Origin: Amoeboaphelidium occidentale
Taxonomy: Eukaryota > Aphelidiomycota > Aphelidea
NCBI GenBank assembly: GCA_023515795.1
Contig: JALGPX010000078.1
Location: 4,386 to 45,019, forward strand
Length of the DNA stretch: 40,634 bases
Direction of reading: 5' to 3'
Position 1 is the stretch's first letter. Each line of letters begins with the position of its first letter. Below the pieces are notes generated by a model. It saw only the letters and a list, made by a program, of their open reading frames with translations, had not been told where the DNA came from and ran no database searches. Below, in pieces: positions 36,515-40,634 of the stretch. The translations under genes were made by a program, and so were the position numbers.

Positions 36515-38887
36515 ATGAATTTGTTGGTGATCGGCTCAGGTGGAAGGGAACACGCTATCGCTTGGAAATTAGCGCAGTCTGAGACAGTATCGCATGTCTA
36601 TGTTAGTCCCGGAAACGCAGGAACAGGATCTGCGCGTAACCAGAAGATATCAAACTTAGATCTTGGTAACGGAGTTGATAATGCCAAAATCTCCGCGTTC
36701 TGTAAAGAGAATAATGTGGAGTTGGTTGTTGTTGGCCCAGAGCAGCCTCTAGTCGACGGTCTTGTGGATTATCTGAAGAAAGATGGAATTGCTTGCTTTG
36801 GACCTAGCAAAGCTGCCAGCAAGTTGGAAGGCTCGAAAGCGTTTTCAAAGGATTTCATGAAGAGGCATAACATTCCCACAGCGCAGTATGAGGTCTTTAC
36901 AGACTTCGAAAAGGCAAAGAAGTACGTCAACGATGTATCTTTTAAAGTTGTAATTAAGGCGTCTGGTCTTGCTGCAGGCAAAGGTGTTCTAATTCCCGAA
37001 AACAAACAAGAAGCTATTGATGCATTGGTGCAAATCTTGGTAAAGAAGCTCTTTGGTGACGCGGGTGACGAAGTCGTTGTTGAAGAATTCTTGGAAGGCG
37101 AAGAATGCAGCATTCTTGCGTTTTCTGACGGATACACTGTTGTCCCTCTTTTGCCTTCTCAAGATCACAAGAGAATATTTGATGGAGATAAAGGTCCCAA
37201 CACTGGAGGTATGGGGGCATACTGTCCAACTCCTGTTGTTAGTGCAAAACAGATGGAAGTGATTAAAAAGGATATTCTGCAAAAAACCATTGATGGAATG
37301 CGCAGAGAAGGCACTCCTTTCGTAGGTGTTCTGTTTGCTGGGATAATGGTAACCAGCTCTGGTCCCAAGACTTTGGAGTTCAATGTAAGAATGGGAGATC
37401 CTGAAACTCAAGTTGTATTGCCTCTGTTGTCCGATTCAACAGATTTGGCTAAAATAATGCTTGCATGCTGTGGTGGGTATTTGGATTCAGTTCCAATTAC
37501 ATTTAAGAAGGGCTTTTGTGCCACTGTTGTTGCAGCTTCTGAAGGTTATCCGGGAAGTTATCCAAAAGGAAAAATAATTAGCCTTGGGCAAGACACCAAA
37601 GATTCGCTTGTCTTTCATGCTGGAACTAAAACAAACAATGATGGGAATGTTGAAACTTCTGGTGGAAGAGTATTATGTTCTGTTGGGATCTCTGAGAAGG
37701 ATCTTAAAAGCGCTTTGTCTGCAGCTTATACTCGACTGGAGTCTATCAATTTTGAAGGAATGCAATTCAGAAAAGATATTGGGCATCGCGCTCTTAATCC
37801 AAAAGGAACTGTTTCCTCAGCAACTTATGCAGATGCTGGTGTATCGATAGATAGGGGAAACAAATTAGTTGACAGGATTAAGGCTTTCACTAAGAAAACC
37901 AAAAGACCTGGATCAGATGCAGCCATTGGTGGCTTTGGAGGTTTGTTTGAATTAAAAGCCGCAGGATACGAAAAGGATGCAATCTTAGTGGGTGCGACGG
38001 ATGGTGTTGGAACCAAATTGAAAATTGCTCACATTATGAATAAGCATGATACCATTGGAATTGATCTTGTGGGAATGAACGTCAATGACTTGATTGTACA
38101 AGGAGCAGAGCCATTGTTTTTCCTAGACTATTACGCATGTGGAAAATTAGATGTTGATGTTGCAAGTGATGTGGTTAAAGGAATCGCTGCTGGTTGTGAA
38201 GATGCTCGCTGTGCCTTAATTGGAGGTGAAACTGCAGAGATGCCTGGAATGTATCAAGGAGGCGATTATGATCTTGCCGGATTTACAGTTGGAGCTGTAA
38301 AAAGAGAACTTATGCTTCCTCTAGTCAATGAAATCCGTCCTGGAGATATTGTTCTTGGTTTAGCTTCTAGCGGTGTTCATTCCAATGGATATTCATTGGC
38401 ACGTCATGTTATTGCATCAAACAATTTGGATTATCATTCTCCATGCCCTTTTGAGCCTTCAAAAAGTATCGGTGATATTTTATTGACTCCAACTAGAATT
38501 TACATTCGACAACTTTTGCCTGTTGTACAAGCAAGAGCAGTTAAAGGCATGGCTCATATCACAGGAGGAGGTCTCCTTGAAAACATTCCTAGAGTTCTTC
38601 CTGATAATGTTGGCGTTACTCTCGATGCAAAATCTTGGCCTTTGTTACCTGTATTCAAATGGTTGAAAAAATTGGGAAACATCTCTGCGTTTGAGATGTC
38701 AAGAACATTCAATTGTGGTATCGGTATGATGCTTGTGGTTGCTCCAGAACAAGTGGAACAGGTTAAATCACTACTGGAAGCTTCAAAAGAGGCTGTTTAC
38801 ACAATCGGTAAAATTGTCCCAATCGAAGAAGCTAGAACTGGAGAACACATTGTCAAAGTTGAGAATACCGAAATTGCATGGGCATGA
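36515..38887 (+). CDS. ADE5,7: Bifunctional GARS-AIRS purine biosynthesis enzyme (ADE5,7 type)
   Basis: An intronless gene of 790 residues with two enzymes. The first (about 1-430) is phosphoribosylamine-glycine ligase: VIGSGGREHAIAWKL at the start, an ATP-grasp fold with KASGLAAGKGV and EEFLEGEECS, and NVRMGDPETQVVLPL. The second (about 440-790) is phosphoribosylformylglycinamidine cyclo-ligase: DAGVSIDRGNKLV, FGGLFELK, VGATDGVGTKLKIA, GIDLVGMNVNDL, GGETAEMPGMY and HITGGGLLENIPR. These are steps 2 and 5 of purine synthesis. There is no third (GART) domain, unlike in animals, so the layout is that of fungal ADE5,7. All signature residues appear intact, and both halves have normal lengths. AATAAA lies 12 bases after the stop. 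Confidence 0.97.
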   Translation: MNLLVIGSGGREHAIAWKLAQSETVSHVYVSPGNAGTGSARNQKISNLDLGNGVDNAKISAFCKENNVELVVVGPEQPLVDGLVDYLKKDGIACFGPSKAASKLEGSKAFSKDFMKRHNIPTAQYEVFTDFEKAKKYVNDVSFKVVIKASGLAAGKGVLIPENKQEAIDALVQILVKKLFGDAGDEVVVEEFLEGEECSILAFSDGYTVVPLLPSQDHKRIFDGDKGPNTGGMGAYCPTPVVSAKQMEVIKKDILQKTIDGMRREGTPFVGVLFAGIMVTSSGPKTLEFNVRMGDPETQVVLPLLSDSTDLAKIMLACCGGYLDSVPITFKKGFCATVVAASEGYPGSYPKGKIISLGQDTKDSLVFHAGTKTNNDGNVETSGGRVLCSVGISEKDLKSALSAAYTRLESINFEGMQFRKDIGHRALNPKGTVSSATYADAGVSIDRGNKLVDRIKAFTKKTKRPGSDAAIGGFGGLFELKAAGYEKDAILVGATDGVGTKLKIAHIMNKHDTIGIDLVGMNVNDLIVQGAEPLFFLDYYACGKLDVDVASDVVKGIAAGCEDARCALIGGETAEMPGMYQGGDYDLAGFTVGAVKRELMLPLVNEIRPGDIVLGLASSGVHSNGYSLARHVIASNNLDYHSPCPFEPSKSIGDILLTPTRIYIRQLLPVVQARAVKGMAHITGGGLLENIPRVLPDNVGVTLDAKSWPLLPVFKWLKKLGNISAFEMSRTFNCGIGMMLVVAPEQVEQVKSLLEASKEAVYTIGKIVPIEEARTGEHIVKVENTEIAWA

Positions 38888-38898
38888 ATACAATTATA

Positions 38899-38904
38899 AA
38901 TAAA
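38899..38904 (+). terminator. Putative polyadenylation signal of ADE5,7
   Basis: AATAAA begins 12 bases after the ADE5,7 stop codon. The stop of the convergent TBC gene is 63 bases further on. Confidence 0.45.
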
Positions 38905-38966
38905 AAGGACTCAGAGATTTAAATTACGTTTATGATATATCGTAAAGTGCTTTTGCTACAATGGTC

Positions 38967-39946
38967 CTACATATTACAAATTTCAAACTGAATATTCAGC
39001 GCTTCTCTCAAGATCTCTTCCATATTCAGCGCAGGCAAATTATTCAGTATGCCAGAAATTTCGTTGCCTTCCAAATCTTCCAGTTCATCTTTTATGGCTT
39101 TCATTATAGCCAAACAAACGCAAGTGTGAAAGCGCACGACAGAGCAGCTGTGGTCAAGTTCAGTATCGGAACAAACTGATGTACAAGAGGATGAAGAGGA
39201 AGTACTTGCACTAGAAGCAGTATTCTTACATAAAGGCGAAGGCGTGGATGTGAGCATGGAAACATAGGAGTCCCAGAGCCTCAACAAACTTTGTTGATCC
39301 AAACTTTGCGACAATAAATACTTCATCCATGACAAAGAAAAAGCTTTCAAGTCAACCTCTTCGCTCTCTAAATGATTATACAAGTCAGGCAGAAGCGTTC
39401 GAAGCAGAACCAGAAATTGAACACACCTGGACTCAACCATATCCTGATGAGTTAATTCAAACTGTTTCAGGAAAGCTTCAAATATCAAACACGAGTCCTG
39501 TCTGCTGAAAACAGTCGCAAGGGGGCCAGCGACGTAGCAAAAGTTGAAATCGACCTCTTTGCCATGGTTAATAAACAAATAACGCTCCATCATGCGCTCC
39601 AACGTTGCCAAAGTCTCTTCGCGCCCCTCCTGTGGCAACTTGCGCTGATACCTCCTTAGTGTACCACGCAACTTCTTCCTGGTATCTTCCTCGTAAAAGT
39701 CAAACTGATAAGACTGCTGCTTTCCGGATCCTGGCCGTGGCGAACTAGCTTCAGCAGCTTGAAAGATCAGAGCGTTCAAAAGGCATAACAAAAGTTACTG
39801 TTCTTTATGGCCTCGAAGCCGAACAATGTTTTCCATACCTGTGCTCTCATTGACGCTATAGGGATGCCGGAAAAAGACATTTCAGCCAATTTCTCATTAT
39901 CCTCAGCATCAATGGCCTCCTGGAATTCCTCGATCTCTGATGACAT
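38967..39946 (-). CDS. TBC-domain protein, Bub2/Cdc16-like
   Basis: Exons 39799-39946 and 38967-39757 (41-nt phase-1 intron) encode 312 residues, about the size of yeast Bub2. The N-terminus holds the first TBC motif (SFSGIPIASMRAQVWKTLFGF), and later VDFNFCYVAGPLATVF corresponds to the second motif, ending in a helical C-terminal half with LNNLPALNMEEIL, comparable to the FPxLN segment of the Bub2/Cdc16 group. TBC proteins stimulate Rab-type GTPases; Bub2 acts on the spindle-pole GTPase Tem1. The catalytic glutamine of the YxQ motif is replaced (YVAG), and I cannot find a clear IxxDxxR arginine motif, so GAP activity is doubtful. A serine/threonine-rich insertion (about 30 residues) interrupts the C-terminal half. 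The Bub2 assignment is tentative; any small TBC protein is possible. Confidence 0.75.
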
Positions 39947-40358
39947 TTCTCTTCTAGAGAAAATATTTGTAGAATTCAATACAAATGAAAGAGGGTAGGA
40001 AGTTTTAATGGCAGCTCTTGCTCTTCAGCTGGGCCAAAGATGTGTCTTTTGAGTTGATAGTGGCAGGAGCAAGAAAATAAGGTTCGCTCAGAAAATTTGA
40101 CTGTTGAACGATCTGCGCATTCACACGTCGTAGAATTACGGACTACAGCGCTAATGCGTTCGTAAATGTTCTGGGCGCAATTGAATGTGATTTTACGTTG
40201 TAATTGAATTGCTATGGCGGTCAAAGTCCTTTAGTGACTCATCAACGCCGCGTTCGAAGCAATTCAAAGTGTTTATAATCTCCACAATTATCCAGCGACC
40301 GTTATCGTAGGTTAATAAGACAGATTAACTTGCAGTAATCCCTTCCTGTTTAAACTTA
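39947..40358. promoter_or_regulatory. 412-bp divergent intergenic region
   Basis: This region separates the TBC gene (minus) from the acyl-CoA dehydrogenase gene (plus). A reverse-strand open frame of 82 codons lies here but has no ATG at its start and no recognisable features. I see no tRNA and no TATA box of good quality. Both promoters presumably lie here. Confidence 0.35.
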
Positions 40359-40634
40359 ATGACAGAGTTTGACAGTTTAAAACAGCGTCTGTTGCATTTC
40401 GTTCACGTAACAGCTTCCGTAGTAACTCAATTGAGCTTTAGACTGAATGCATTCCTGCAGAACAGAAGTACAAGGATGAGATACAGTCCTTTAAGCATCG
40501 CTTCGAAAAGCAGCCAAGAATTATGGAGGAGCTAAAAGAGAAAGCGAAGCAGCTTGGCTTGTGGAACCTGTTTCTAACCAAAGAATATTATCCTGAAGGA
40601 GCTGGACTCACTAACTCAGAATACGCCGAGCTTT
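40359..40634 (+). CDS. Acyl-CoA dehydrogenase (5' end, partial)
   Basis: Exon 1 is 40359-40406 (16 codons) and exon 2 begins at 40442 after a 35-nt phase-0 intron, running off the window. Eighty residues are visible. Splicing joins FVH to [13 protein letters not shown], the N-terminal helix pattern of the family (FxxxxxxPxE). [30 protein letters not shown] then matches the next conserved block of the ACAD10/ACAD11-type acyl-CoA dehydrogenases, which use FAD to make the first double bond in fatty acyl-CoA oxidation. The active-site base and FAD-binding parts are outside the window, so the subfamily is tentative. The first ATG at 40359 has no targeting peptide in front, which could fit a peroxisomal or cytosolic form. 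Confidence 0.88.

Noticed and set aside
39976-40224. 82-codon reverse-strand frame upstream of the TBC gene
   Set aside because: It starts without ATG, has no recognisable domain, and lies in the expected promoter region.
1-40634. CRISPR array, insertion sequence, prophage or bacterial operon structure
   Set aside because: No spaced direct repeats, terminal inverted repeats or transposase genes were seen. Short spliceosomal introns and eukaryotic genes rule out a prokaryotic source.

Overview
The window is compact eukaryotic nuclear DNA. Most genes resemble conserved eukaryotic families, including EF-2, COG6, TM9SF, PEX7, VPS28, APH-1, a MYST acetyltransferase and eL28. The coding regions become continuous only after short GT-AG introns are removed. 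I resolved 33 such introns, all 32 to 53 nt long, and splice phase agreed at every junction. A two-domain GARS-AIRS purine enzyme (the fungal ADE5,7 layout) together with APH-1, eL28, a RalGPS-like exchange factor and methylmalonate-semialdehyde dehydrogenase would fit an early-branching opisthokont such as a fungal relative or holomycotan protist. That placement is inference and I cannot name the organism.

Layout. 1-6330: the 5' end of an unidentified minus-strand gene, then a RasGEF-PH protein, a transmembrane pseudokinase with EEFYDP repeats, and a TM9 nonaspanin, all on plus. 6351-12413: PEX7 (minus), a cold-shock-domain protein (plus), a secreted protein of unknown family (minus), an AIG2-like protein (plus) and a CobW/ZNG1 GTPase (minus). 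12430-16769: a probably myristoylated leucine-rich-repeat protein and EF-2, both plus. 16804-21515: a signal-peptide-bearing acyltransferase, a tail-anchored protein and COG6, all minus. 21537-23463: a MYST acetyltransferase and ribosomal protein eL28. 23497-27672: two tandem ICMT-like methyltransferases, an aldehyde dehydrogenase and a GT8 glycosyltransferase, all minus. 27825-31802: VPS28 (plus), then an RSL1D1-like uL1-fold protein, threonine aldolase and APH-1 (minus). 32028-35529: a U-box/FHA/Calx-beta-like/CUE-like/PP2C protein. 35533-40634: TFB1M-like methyltransferase (minus), ADE5,7 (plus), a Bub2-like TBC protein (minus) and the 5' end of an acyl-CoA dehydrogenase (plus).

Genes are packed tightly. 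Three divergent pairs have only 16-21 bp between their ATG codons, and one convergent pair has 3 bp between stop codons. Several AATAAA signals sit on or just after the stop codon. There is no operon logic, but several products belong to membrane traffic and secretory-pathway biology (TM9SF, COG6, VPS28, APH-1, the ER-targeted proteins) or to signalling (RasGEF, pseudokinase, LRR, U-box/FHA/PP2C). The most unusual item is the single gene predicted to combine a U-box ubiquitin ligase domain, a phosphothreonine-reading FHA domain and a PP2C phosphatase. The second is the transmembrane pseudokinase.
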